From NCBI GenBank assembly GCA_013360195.1, contig JABWCQ010000015.1:1-64000 (forward strand): 64,000 nucleotides of DNA. The letters run 5' to 3'. This DNA is from a bacterium. GTDB lineage: Bacteria; Electryoneota; RPQS01. Below are positions 18,145 to 26,587 of this stretch, piece by piece; the stretch's first letter is position 1, and each line of letters begins with the position of its first letter. The position numbers and the translations under genes are program-made. The notes below the pieces were generated by a model that ran no database searches, had not been told where the DNA came from, and saw nothing but the letters and a program-made list of their open reading frames with translations.

Positions 18145-20647
18145 GATGACAATTGACTTTGGCATAGATCTGGGCACCACCAACAGCTCCGTTGCGGTGC
18201 TTAGAGATACTGGCGTCGAGGTCATTAATAACCAAGATGGTTCTGTTCTCACTCCGTCAGCAGTATGGTACAACAAGAATGGCAGTCTGCGAGTTGGTGC
18301 AGAAGCCAAAGCGAGATTCGTCGATGACCCCGACAACGCTGCGACAGAATTCAAGTTGAGAATGGGCGAGCCAGCTCGCAAGGAGTTCAAGCGTGTTGGT
18401 AAAACCATGCTACCTGAAGAGCTGTCAGCCGAAGTACTCAAGTCCCTGAAGTCTGATGTACACGTCGGTCTTGGAGAGGATTTAAGGGCGGCGGTCATTA
18501 CCGTTCCTGCCGCGTTCGATGAGCCGCAGTGCAGCGCAACAACGCGAGCGGCTAGGCTTGCGGGGCTCGAAGTGTCGCCGCTCTTGCAAGAGCCGGTCGC
18601 CGCAGCCATGGCGTATGGTTTTCAAAGCAGCATATCAAGAGCATTTTGGCTTGTATTTGATTTCGGTGGAGGAACTTTCGACGCTGCTGTCATACAAGTG
18701 CGAGATGGTCTGATTCAAGTAGTAAATCACGCAGGGGACAATTTTCTTGGTGGTAAGAACATTGATTGGGATATCGTTGACAAACTCTTGGTGCCAAAGC
18801 TCGCGGCTGAACGAACGTTGCCAGATTTCGACCGACGGAATGTAAAATGGCGGGCCGCATTCGGTAAGCTAAAGAACGCAGCAGAGAAGGCAAAAATAGC
18901 CGTATCTCGGACGCGAAAGCCGACACTTATAGAGATTGATTACCTGTGCAATAACGCTGACGGAGATCCGATAGATTTCACATCTGAAGTCAACCCAAAT
19001 GAGATACAGCGCCTCATTGACCCTTGGACAACACAGGCCGTTAGCTTATGTAAGCGAGCACTAAGCGAGAAGGGACTTTCAGGTCATGACCTCGAAAAGA
19101 TAATCCTGGTCGGTGGTTCATCCTTGTTTCCCTGGTTACAGGAGAAGATAAGGGAGGAAATCGGTTCTGCGATAGATCATTCGATTGATCCGCTCACAGT
19201 TGTTGCACGCGGGGCGGCCATCTTCGCAGGGACACAGAAACTCGATACTGCCACCAAGGCAACAAAGGCTGCAGGCTTCACGATCATGTTAGAGTATGAG
19301 CCCGTAGGAAGCGACACAAATCCTACAATTGGTGGTCGCGTTTTTCATCCGAAAGTAGAATCATTCAATGGCTTCACAATTGAAGTGTCAGAAGAAAGAA
19401 GCAAGTGGAGAAGCGGAGTTCACCGGCTCACGGAAATCGGCACATTTCTCACGGAAATTCTCGCAGAAAAGGGACGCCGCAATGAATATGTGATAAGGCT
19501 GATGGACCCACAAGGAACAGTACTACAATGCACTCCAGGCGGTTTCACTTATACGGTTGGAATGGTAATCACCAGCCCTCCGTTACCGCACTCCATAGGC
19601 ATCGCGCAGGCGAACAATAAACTCGATTTACTGCTTAGGAAAGGTCAGGGATTGCCAGCAAAAACACCTGCGGTCAAGCATAAATGCGCTGTTGCACTAA
19701 GAAAGGGAGAACCAGCCTCTAAGGGAAATACAATTAGAATTCCGTTTGTTGAAGGCGAACACGAATCTAAAGCTGATCGTAATCGACTTATCGGGTATCT
19801 TGAAATCCGACCGGATGATCCAAGAGTGAAGCGAGATATCCCATATGGCAGCGATGTTGAGATCGTTGTTGAAATAGACACATCACGTGTAATAAGAGTG
19901 AAAGCGTATGTTCCTGTTCTGGATGAAGAGTTTGATGACTTGTTCAAATCCCACTATGAACCAAAATCCCCGCAAAGTCTTGCAGATGAATTCCGGGAAG
20001 AGCACGAGCGTCTCACATCATGCTTAGTGAAGGCAGCCGATTTAGAGGTTACTAAGGCCCTCCAAGAAGTGGAGCGGCTAGAGCAGGCGCAGATTGTAGA
20101 TGTTGTAGACAGACAGGTAAGAGCTGCCCAAAGTGACGCAGATGCCCGTGGCGAGGCCGAGAAAAAGTTGCTTGACATGCGAGCGGCAGTGGATTACATT
20201 GAGGACATACTGGAGCTCCCGCAGTCAATAGAAGCCGCACAACAGCAGTTGATGAATACCAGAGAGATAGTGACGCAATATGGTACCTCGCGCGAGAAAG
20301 AGTACTTCCGCATCATGGAACGTGACTTGTCTGTGGCCATTCAGCATGATGCAATTGAGGTAATAAGAGCGAAGCAAGATGAATTATGGTCCTTGGGGTC
20401 AGTCATTGTTCAACGTCAGCCTTGGTTTTGGATTGAGTACCTTGAGTACTTGAAGTCGCGCAAGGAAGCATATAGTGATGCGGCACTTGCAAAGCGCCTT
20501 CTTGCTCAGTCTGCAGCAGCTGTTCAATCGAATGACATTGAAGCACTAAAAGCGGTCATTCGCCAGTTGATTGGGCTGCTTCCTCAAGATGAGCAAAGCG
20601 AGGCGCAAGAGAGGGGAAGATTCGCTGGGACAACAATTAGGCATTAG
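18137..20647 (+). CDS. Divergent Hsp70 (DnaK-like) chaperone
   Basis: About 836 residues against about 640 for DnaK. The nucleotide-binding domain is intact: IDLGTTNSSVAV, ITVPAAFDEPQ, LLQEPVAAAMAYGF, VFDFGGGTFDAAV and KIILVGGSSLFPWLQ. After about residue 385 comes an insert of about 110 residues, then a recognisable substrate-binding beta domain (LLRKGQGLPAKT, VEGEHESKADRN, LGYLEI-type strands). A long coiled C-terminus follows, with no EEVD-like end. The start is ambiguous: TTG at 18137 has AAGGAG at ideal distance (six bases), while ATG at 18146 follows the previous stop by one base. It closes the kinase operon. No substrate or client is suggested by the sequence. It is not the housekeeping dnaK, because grpE and dnaJ proper are absent here. 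Confidence 0.9.
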   Translation: MNRMTIDFGIDLGTTNSSVAVLRDTGVEVINNQDGSVLTPSAVWYNKNGSLRVGAEAKARFVDDPDNAATEFKLRMGEPARKEFKRVGKTMLPEELSAEVLKSLKSDVHVGLGEDLRAAVITVPAAFDEPQCSATTRAARLAGLEVSPLLQEPVAAAMAYGFQSSISRAFWLVFDFGGGTFDAAVIQVRDGLIQVVNHAGDNFLGGKNIDWDIVDKLLVPKLAAERTLPDFDRRNVKWRAAFGKLKNAAEKAKIAVSRTRKPTLIEIDYLCNNADGDPIDFTSEVNPNEIQRLIDPWTTQAVSLCKRALSEKGLSGHDLEKIILVGGSSLFPWLQEKIREEIGSAIDHSIDPLTVVARGAAIFAGTQKLDTATKATKAAGFTIMLEYEPVGSDTNPTIGGRVFHPKVESFNGFTIEVSEERSKWRSGVHRLTEIGTFLTEILAEKGRRNEYVIRLMDPQGTVLQCTPGGFTYTVGMVITSPPLPHSIGIAQANNKLDLLLRKGQGLPAKTPAVKHKCAVALRKGEPASKGNTIRIPFVEGEHESKADRNRLIGYLEIRPDDPRVKRDIPYGSDVEIVVEIDTSRVIRVKAYVPVLDEEFDDLFKSHYEPKSPQSLADEFREEHERLTSCLVKAADLEVTKALQEVERLEQAQIVDVVDRQVRAAQSDADARGEAEKKLLDMRAAVDYIEDILELPQSIEAAQQQLMNTREIVTQYGTSREKEYFRIMERDLSVAIQHDAIEVIRAKQDELWSLGSVIVQRQPWFWIEYLEYLKSRKEAYSDAALAKRLLAQSAAAVQSNDIEALKAVIRQLIGLLPQDEQSEAQERGRFAGTTIRH

Positions 20648-20706
20648 TTGGAATCCTGCGAGCTTGCTAATCATTATCCAAAAGTAATCCGCGTCTGTTT
20701 TCCGCC

Positions 20707-20735
20707 AGCGCATTTGGCACAAAAGGATTAGGACT
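20707..20735 (+). repeat. Repeat pair, left copy
   Basis: The 15-base block AGCGCATTTGGCACA (20707-20721) is followed four bases later by GATTAGGACT (20726-20735). Both blocks recur in the same order and orientation at 26327-26341 (one mismatch) and 26367-26376. The two copies bracket the glycosyltransferase–radical SAM–IS3–PAP2 islet. Confidence 0.55.
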
Positions 20736-20743
20736 ATGTATAA

Positions 20744-20902
20744 ATGCCCGACCTAAACCACCTCCAGCGCGCATTGCGCATTCTTCAGCGATTCCTAGAC
20801 GAGCAGTGGCGGGTGCATTACAACACGGTCGGTCGACCCCGCAATGCAGAGTATTGCTTTGCATCAGGTATTGGTAATCTGTGCAAAACTATACTTGTTT
20901 GA
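20744..20902 (+). pseudogene. IS3-family transposase scrap
   Basis: A 52-codon frame with LQRALRILQRFLDEQWRVHY, then NTV, recalling the last helix of IS3-family OrfB (WR-x-x-YN-x-x-RPH). It shares nearly the same DNA with the remnant at 13562-13720 around CATTACAACACGGTC. The rest of the transposase is gone and the frame ends in unrelated sequence. The remaining 20648-20743 and 20903-21098 show no gene. Confidence 0.55.
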
Positions 20903-21098
20903 TCCCAAGTGGAATGGTAATATCATTCCCCCAGATCACTGTGAATGCTGTCCTATTGTTGACGTGAATTGTTGGTACATCGCCGAGTTTGATTCAACCC
21001 TTAAATGCAGCATGTGTATCCAGAATGAATGTGCAACTGTTTTTGTCTGAAAGTACTTTCCATGTCTAAGTGCGATCACATTGCACAGGGTGTTAACT

Positions 21099-21812
21099 AT
21101 GATCGCTACAGTTATGAACAACGTTGCATTTCTAATTCCAGCACTAAACGAGTCAGACTACATTCTGAAGACAATCAAGTCTATTAGAGCTTCATATCCA
21201 TTGGCTCAGATAATCGTTGCTGACGCTGGATCAACTGATCGAACTCAACAAATGTGTCAACAAGAAAACGTACTGGTTGTAAAAGGAGGCTCGCCTGCTG
21301 TTGGAAGAAATAACGCCGCCCGTTTTGCAAAGGCCGAGTTCTTTGTCTTTCTTGACGCCGACACGATTATACCTAGTGGATTTCTTGAGAGAATTCTGCC
21401 TGACTTCGAAGCAAACAGATATGTCGCAGCCTGCTTTCCTATTCAGCCTCTCAAGGATATGGGGCAAAGGCATTTGGCATTTCAGCTTTTTAACGGGTAT
21501 TCGAAGCTAGTCTTTGGACTTGGATCTCTCTCGGTCATTTCTGGTTGCTGTATGCTGGTGAAGGGCGAAGCGCATGGTAATATTGGAGGATTTGACGAGA
21601 AACTTTGCGTCTTGGAAGAAATTGATTACTTCAAACGTATGCGAGCCGCAGGACAAGTGAACAGGTATGATATTCATGTTAGCACATCTACGCGGAGACA
21701 CAAGAAATACTCAAAGTGCCTCGCGTTGGTCGCCTACTACATTTTACACGTATGCGGCGTAAGACTGGAAGGTGATTTTCTTAATTACTGGAATCGAAAC
21801 TCTAAGCCATGA
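21099..21812 (+). CDS. Family 2 glycosyltransferase
   Basis: About 237 residues, a GT-A fold transferase that moves a sugar from a nucleotide donor to an unknown acceptor. The N-terminus reads VAFLIPALNESDYILKTIKS, then IIVADAGSTDRTQ (donor binding), GRNNAARFAKAE and the DxD metal site in FLDADT. The acceptor-side motif GGFDEKLCVLEEIDYFKRMR follows. No membrane helix closes the protein, so it is probably soluble or peripheral. ATG 21099 has AGGG about nine bases upstream; ATG 21114 is an alternative. The stop overlaps the next start by four bases, which couples it to the radical SAM gene. Confidence 0.87.
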   Translation: MIATVMNNVAFLIPALNESDYILKTIKSIRASYPLAQIIVADAGSTDRTQQMCQQENVLVVKGGSPAVGRNNAARFAKAEFFVFLDADTIIPSGFLERILPDFEANRYVAACFPIQPLKDMGQRHLAFQLFNGYSKLVFGLGSLSVISGCCMLVKGEAHGNIGGFDEKLCVLEEIDYFKRMRAAGQVNRYDIHVSTSTRRHKKYSKCLALVAYYILHVCGVRLEGDFLNYWNRNSKP

Positions 21813-22825
21813 ACGCATATCTGTTGAGATACTTGAGATTTGCAATTTCTTCCGGTGCCGTTTTTCGGCTTTCTTTCTTCAAAGACAGAGTTCGTAATGT
21901 ACTGAAACTACTGGGCTCCCTAAGAAAGTCTGATATTCACAATGATCCGATATACTCTGAAATTGAGGTTTCTACCGCATGCAACTTGATGTGCAAATTC
22001 TGTGTTCGACCATTGCTTAGGAATAGGGATAGACTAATGCAACCGGACTTGTTCCTGAAAGTTCTTGACGCAATTCCAAACACACTATTTCTCAATTTGC
22101 AAGGGGAAGGCGAACCATTCCTAAATGGGCATATATTTGAATATGCAGCTATAGCTCGAAAGCGTGGTATATACTGTTTAACATGTACAAACTTAAACTT
22201 GCCAAGTTCTGTAGTCGAGAGGCTTCCGAGTTCTTGGATAAACGAGATAAATGTTTCTTTGGAGAGTACCAGTTCAGAAGCTTATAGAAACTTTCGAGGT
22301 GATCGCAGTGACTTCGAGGTGTTGACTAACAATCTAGAGTATCTCAATAGAGTGAGGAGAAACAGACCACGTTACGGACTATGGATAACCTTAACTCGTT
22401 CAAACATCCGAGAACTCGATAACTTCTTCGTTCTCGCAAAAGCGTACGAGATCCTGCAGCATCTGCGGTTTCAATTCCTACAGCCGAAGGCGAATTACAG
22501 AGCTGCGTATTCAGACGAACTTCAAAAGGACACGATTGATCAGAAAGCATCGACAGCTATCGAAGAGCTTATCAAGAGAAAATCAAAGAAGTATCGTATA
22601 AAAGCATCGGTGTATTCCGAAAAATGCCGCTGGCCATGGGGGGGCATGTTTTTTGACGTGGAAGGCGCGCCCCATCCTTGTTGTTTGTTCAAGAACGTAA
22701 GCGTTTCCCCTGTTGCGAACTACCACAGCCTGCTTTCCAACGAGTTATGGATAAACATACGTCGGGATTTGCTTGCAGGTTGTGATCCTCCTCCTTGTCA
22801 GAATTGTCTGTTCCTATGGAAATAG
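21809..22825 (+). CDS. Radical SAM protein with SPASM-type C-terminus
   Basis: 338 residues. The [4Fe-4S]/SAM motif is C58-x3-C62-x2-C65 (ACNLMCKFC), followed by LNLQGEGEPFLN and INEINVSLEST, the GGE-like and beta-strand landmarks of radical SAM barrels. The C-terminal segment (EKCRWPWGG, PHPCCLFK, CDPPPCQNC) is a cysteine cluster like SPASM/twitch domains, which bind additional iron-sulfur clusters. Such enzymes modify peptides or sugars by radical chemistry. The overlap with the glycosyltransferase points to a shared product, perhaps a modified glycan or glycolipid. No precursor peptide is visible nearby. Confidence 0.87.
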   Translation: MNAYLLRYLRFAISSGAVFRLSFFKDRVRNVLKLLGSLRKSDIHNDPIYSEIEVSTACNLMCKFCVRPLLRNRDRLMQPDLFLKVLDAIPNTLFLNLQGEGEPFLNGHIFEYAAIARKRGIYCLTCTNLNLPSSVVERLPSSWINEINVSLESTSSEAYRNFRGDRSDFEVLTNNLEYLNRVRRNRPRYGLWITLTRSNIRELDNFFVLAKAYEILQHLRFQFLQPKANYRAAYSDELQKDTIDQKASTAIEELIKRKSKKYRIKASVYSEKCRWPWGGMFFDVEGAPHPCCLFKNVSVSPVANYHSLLSNELWINIRRDLLAGCDPPPCQNCLFLWK

Positions 22826-22939
22826 CATATGGTAGCAATACTCTCATCAATAATCTACTTCGAGTACGTTTCCCGAGTCTTTACAGAAATCGATATTTAT
22901 TCATAGCGCGCCGATGATGAAAACTGGTTCCTCACTAAT

Positions 22940-24022
22940 ATGAACGCAAGACAGTATACCAACAGTCTAATATGTGAAGTGTTTGATAGGCTACCCAATG
23001 CTGCAAGAAGGCTACTTGGTGCTGCGATTCGTGGTGCTTTTCCAGCAGTGTTCGAGTTTCCGCTGAGAAGCTTTGGCTTCAACAAAAAACTTATCCAGGC
23101 CTATTTCTACTCTGTGCTCATACTTCTAATCGTTCAAGGTGTATGGGCATTGACCGACGGAACTTTTTGGCCTGACAAGAATCCTTTAACGAAACAGTTT
23201 CTTGAGGATACTGAGAATCTACTTAACTACGCTATTGTAGTCCCCGTTTACTTGGTCTTTGTATTCGCGTTCCTAGGTAGGATATACACGTTAGACGAAG
23301 ACTTGAAAAGAAGCGACGAAACAAACATGTTTGATCACAGACCGCAACGTGACAAACCCAATGTACTATCTGCAGTTATCATCTTATTGATTTCACTGTT
23401 CGGAACGGTTGGCTATGTGCATGATGTGATGCATTACTCTTCTACATACTGGTTCATGAGCATGCCTTCTCCAAATGTTGGCTTTTCGTTACTCGGATAT
23501 TACTACATCCTTGTAAACTTTGTTCTCTTGTTTCTGATTTCGTGGGTTGGAATGGCGCACTTTAAACTTTTTAGTACAGCAGCAAGACTAGGCGCGCATT
23601 TGAAAACAGAACTTCTAACAAGGTCTGACAATGACCTCTACAAGTGGCGAGATGAAAGCAAGATCAAGCGCGCATTGGCCCCGCTTTCTAAACTTGTGGT
23701 GATTTCAAAGGCTTTAATTCTAATGCTCTCTGTTAACATGTTCCTTTGGAAAAAGAATGAAAGCAACATTGGTTATCAGTACGACATATCAATAGTGATC
23801 CTCGCTATGTTCGGGATTTGGGTGTTTTCTATTCCTCGGTACTATATTCAACTACATGTATTTAAAATATGGAAGAAGCTTGACTATCTGGAATACAAGG
23901 ATCTTAGAATGCCGTGGATTTATGGGCTCTCGTCTTTGATAAACGTCATACTAATTGGTATTCTGATCAAAGTTCTGCTTGGTGAAACATGGGCAAAACT
24001 TATAGATGACATTTTTAGCTAG
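22940..24022 (+). CDS. Polytopic membrane protein of unknown family
   Basis: 360 residues, not recognised. About six hydrophobic spans can be picked: FYSVLILLIVQGVWAL, YAIVVPVYLVFVFAFLG, LSAVIILLISLFGTVGYV, YYYILVNFVLLFLISWVGM, ISIVILAMFGIWVF and LINVILIGILIKVLLG. A polar stretch between spans 2 and 3 (RSDETNMFDHRPQRDK) and a long amphipathic region before span 5 are probably cytosolic. It follows the radical SAM gene by 114 bases and shares its AT-rich composition. It could transport or anchor the product of the preceding two genes. Confidence 0.7.
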   Translation: MNARQYTNSLICEVFDRLPNAARRLLGAAIRGAFPAVFEFPLRSFGFNKKLIQAYFYSVLILLIVQGVWALTDGTFWPDKNPLTKQFLEDTENLLNYAIVVPVYLVFVFAFLGRIYTLDEDLKRSDETNMFDHRPQRDKPNVLSAVIILLISLFGTVGYVHDVMHYSSTYWFMSMPSPNVGFSLLGYYYILVNFVLLFLISWVGMAHFKLFSTAARLGAHLKTELLTRSDNDLYKWRDESKIKRALAPLSKLVVISKALILMLSVNMFLWKKNESNIGYQYDISIVILAMFGIWVFSIPRYYIQLHVFKIWKKLDYLEYKDLRMPWIYGLSSLINVILIGILIKVLLGETWAKLIDDIFS

Positions 24023-24163
24023 CAAATCCACAATATGATCGTCGAGTGGTGCCATTTCTTGAGAATTATGGTCGTGATAATGAAGAACATGACCTGCACC
24101 CCATGGACTGGAGAGAGTCTCCAATAAGTGTTAAGTTTGTGGGAACAGAGGAAGGAGCTTTGG

Positions 24164-24523
24164 ATGGCGCGACAGCGACGCAGTTTTACAGACGAGTTTA
24201 AGCTTCAGGTGGTGCAGGAAGTGTTGGCAGGAGCGAGTCAGGCTTCAGTGTCTCGCAGACACTCGGTGTCTGCGAACACGATTCTGCTCTGGCAGAAGGC
24301 TTACAAATCCGGTCGCTTGGGGGGAGAAGCGACCGGCGCGGCGCCGACCGCAGAGGTACGGGCGCTTGAACAGCAAGTGGCCGATTTGCAGCGGTTAGTC
24401 GGGAAGAAGGAAGAACAGATCGAGTTTCTAAAAAAAACCGCCCGGCTTCAGGAACAGCAGAACGCCGTCAAGCCGTCGCCTTCTTCCGGGGCACGCTCAC
24501 GCGGAAAGAAGGATGTGCGCTGA
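24164..24523 (+). CDS. IS3-family transposase OrfA
   Basis: 119 residues from ATG 24164 (GAAGGAGC upstream). An N-terminal helix-turn-helix (RRSFTDEFKLQVVQEVLAG, then SVSRRHSVSANTILLWQKAY) is followed by a leucine-zipper-like coil (VRALEQQVADLQRLVGKKEE). OrfA binds the terminal repeats and pairs with OrfB through the coil. The A8 run near its 3' end is the expected site for -1 frameshifting into the orfB frame to make the OrfAB transposase. Confidence 0.9.
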   Translation: MARQRRSFTDEFKLQVVQEVLAGASQASVSRRHSVSANTILLWQKAYKSGRLGGEATGAAPTAEVRALEQQVADLQRLVGKKEEQIEFLKKTARLQEQQNAVKPSPSSGARSRGKKDVR

Positions 24524-25326
24524 TGGATCTGCCCGCGAGCACATAGTACTATTGTTCACGGACAGCGGAAGATCGCTTGACGCGACGACTTGATTTGCAG
24601 GACCGGATTGAAACGCTGGCGTTTCACAAGGCTGGCTATGGTTATCGGCGCATCACCGCCGAGCTGCGTCGGCAGGGGGTGATTGTGAACCGCAAGCTTG
24701 TCTTGAAGATCATGAAAGAGTCAGACCTGCTGGTCAGGCCACTGCGCGGGTTTACGATTACAACAGACAGCAAGCACGCGTTCCCTGTCTACCCGAACCT
24801 CTATCAGAATCAGTGGCCGGATGCGCCAGATCGCATCTGGGTAGCGGATATCACCTACATCCGCTTGCCGTTGGGCTTTGTCTATCTGGCTGTGATCCTC
24901 GATGCCTACTCACGCAAAGTTGTGGGTTGGGCGCTGTCCAAAAGCCTGGAAGCTGATCTGGTCATCGAGGCCATGAACGTGGCCCTTGCCGAACGCCAGC
25001 CGCCGCCGGGGTTGATCCATCACAGTGATCGCGGTGTGCAGTATGCCTGCCACGCGTACACCGATCTGCTCAAGCAGCACGGCGTTCAAATCAGTATGTC
25101 ACGCAAGGGCAATCCATACGACAATGCGGTGGCCGAGAGCTTCTTCAAAACTTTGAAGAAAGAAGAAGTCTATCTGTCCGACTACCGCACGCCTGAAGAG
25201 GCGAAGCGTCAGATCAAGCACTTCATCAACTTGGTCTATAATCAAGAACGGCTGCACTCAAGCTTAGGCTACGTGCCCCCCGTTGAATACGAACTTCAAT
25301 ACAAACAAACCCAAACCGCAGCCTAA
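24523..25326 (+). pseudogene. IS3-family transposase OrfB interrupted by TAG
   Basis: The orfB frame opens at ATG 24523 (overlapping the orfA TGA) with MDLPAST, then hits TAG at 24544-24546 where relatives have Tyr, and continues cleanly as YYCSRTAEDRLTRR to 25326. The integrase core is intact: first Asp in WVADITYIRL, second in HHSDRGVQYACH, Glu in NAVAESFFKTLKKEE. Both the OrfAB frameshift product and OrfB itself would stop at the TAG. A TTG at 24577 could restart OrfB without the first part, so activity in trans is not excluded. A sequencing error is the other simple explanation. Confidence 0.8.
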
Positions 25327-25595
25327 ACTAAGTGGATACCGACTCCAAAAAATGGGGTGCAGTCCAACAGTCTCTATAGGAGTGCGCTGGGAGGTTCAGG
25401 ACTGTACCCCAGATTGCCACAGTTGGGTATTAATACTACAAGCGAGACTCCGAGCGAGCATGAGTATATGATTGGTTTTATTATCGGATTTAGCACAAGT
25501 GCTATTTAGATCGCCTTCTGCTAATATGTTCGTTTGTCGCTTGTACCCCTTGTGAATACACCGAAACTGGAAGTTTAGGTTGAGGATGCGCCTAA

Positions 25596-26261
25596 ATGAA
25601 AGAACAGAATAAGTCCTTAGACAAATCACACCACACACAATTGCATTTTAAGACTGGGTGGATCATTGTCTATGTAGTTGTGCTACTACTTTTTCTTGGT
25701 GTTGGGGTATGTGCGTCATCCTTTGCTTCAGTAAACCTAATAACACCTGTCGATAAATCGATTCCACTTATACCCGAGTTTGTTTGGATCTACATTTCTT
25801 TCTACGGACTGCCGTTGTTTCCAATATTCCTAAGGACAGAAGACGTTAGTATTGTGGCGGGATCCATTTCGCTTGGATTGTGTTCAATAGTTGCCTTTGT
25901 TCTTTATATTGCAGTTCCAGTACACCTTGAGAGTACTTCATTGGGAAACTCGATATCCGAACAGGTACTTGCGATAATATACTCTTTAGATTTTCGCCCG
26001 AGCGCCAACAAATTGCCAAGCATGCATTCCCTTATAGCATGGACGGTTTTACTTATGTATTGGCAACGAAGAGAGTTAACCTTGTTTAATTCTCTACATT
26101 TGCTGTACACCATACTCGTTTCAGCTTCGACGCTCTTTGTAAAACAGCATCTCTTGGTAGATGTCATATCTGCTGTTTTCTTATCAATGGCTCTTTGGGT
26201 TCCTTCAAAGCTGATCGCTCAAGCGTATATCTCTAGCTTATCAATTAAAAGGACCGCATGA
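25596..26261 (+). CDS. PAP2-family membrane phosphatase
   Basis: 221 residues with about six membrane spans. PAP2 motif 2 appears as LPSMHSLIAW (the SGH-type catalytic His in the PSMH form) and motif 3 as STLFVKQHLLVDV (S-x5-H-x3-D). The first motif (K-x6-RP) is not clear. The PSMH form is common in inositol-phosphorylceramide-synthase-like and other lipid phosphotransferases. It would act on a lipid phosphate at the outer face of the inner membrane. It probably belonged with the glycosyltransferase, radical SAM and membrane-protein genes before the IS3 copy inserted between them. Confidence 0.78.
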   Translation: MKEQNKSLDKSHHTQLHFKTGWIIVYVVVLLLFLGVGVCASSFASVNLITPVDKSIPLIPEFVWIYISFYGLPLFPIFLRTEDVSIVAGSISLGLCSIVAFVLYIAVPVHLESTSLGNSISEQVLAIIYSLDFRPSANKLPSMHSLIAWTVLLMYWQRRELTLFNSLHLLYTILVSASTLFVKQHLLVDVISAVFLSMALWVPSKLIAQAYISSLSIKRTA

Positions 26262-26326
26262 CTAAGTACTTCTTGAGACATAAAAAATATATTGAAAGTA
26301 AGTGTGCTATCTACTTTTCTTTCGTT

Positions 26327-26376
26327 AGCGCATTTGGTACAGCAGTGTCAGGATAATTGCGGTGAAGATTAGGACT
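26327..26376 (+). repeat. Repeat pair, right copy
   Basis: AGCGCATTTGGTACA (26327-26341) and GATTAGGACT (26367-26376) repeat the two blocks at 20707-20735 in the same order, but with 25 rather than four bases between them. The 33-base hairpin at 26377-26409 starts immediately after. Confidence 0.55.
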
Positions 26377-26409
26377 GCAAGTTCAGTCGGGCGGCCCGAC
26401 TGAACTTGC
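26377..26409. repeat. Perfect 15-bp inverted repeat with 3-base loop
   Basis: 26377-26391 pairs perfectly with 26395-26409 around a CGG loop. No T-run follows on either strand, so it is not a simple terminator. GGGTTCGAGCC, which looks like a tRNA T-arm, comes directly after. The rest of the gap 26262-26587 shows no gene. Confidence 0.7.
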
Positions 26410-26587
26410 GGGTTCGAGCCAAGTCGTTCCCCCCAATCTTGAAATTCCGATTCGAATCGTGGATATTGACCTGATTATCACCCGTTTTCCGCACGCTCTC
26501 GCTCCGACAAAAGACGTAAAATCGTCTCGTTGTTGAGCAGAATCGATCGCAGTTAAAGCAATTAGTATGTTTCATACTGTCTAAAGC

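Larger units (their letters stand above)
24090..25366 (+). mobile_element. IS3-family insertion sequence
   Basis: A complete element of 1277 bases. The ends TGACCTGCACCCCAT (24090-24104) and the complement of 25352-25366 (TGGACTGCACCCCAT) match at 13 of 15 positions. A 3-base target duplication, ACA, flanks it (24087-24089 and 25367-25369), typical for IS3. It contains orfA and orfB in the usual -1 relation with an A8 slippery run at 24430-24437. A TAG in the orfB frame probably makes this copy defective. It landed in the gap between the membrane-protein gene and the PAP2 gene and disrupts nothing recognisable. Confidence 0.88.

Noticed and set aside
26327-26420. A complete tRNA gene near the AGCGCATTTGGT and GGGTTCGAGCC sequences
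   Set aside because: No acceptor stem or anticodon arm can be folded; the space is filled by a 15-bp hairpin instead.
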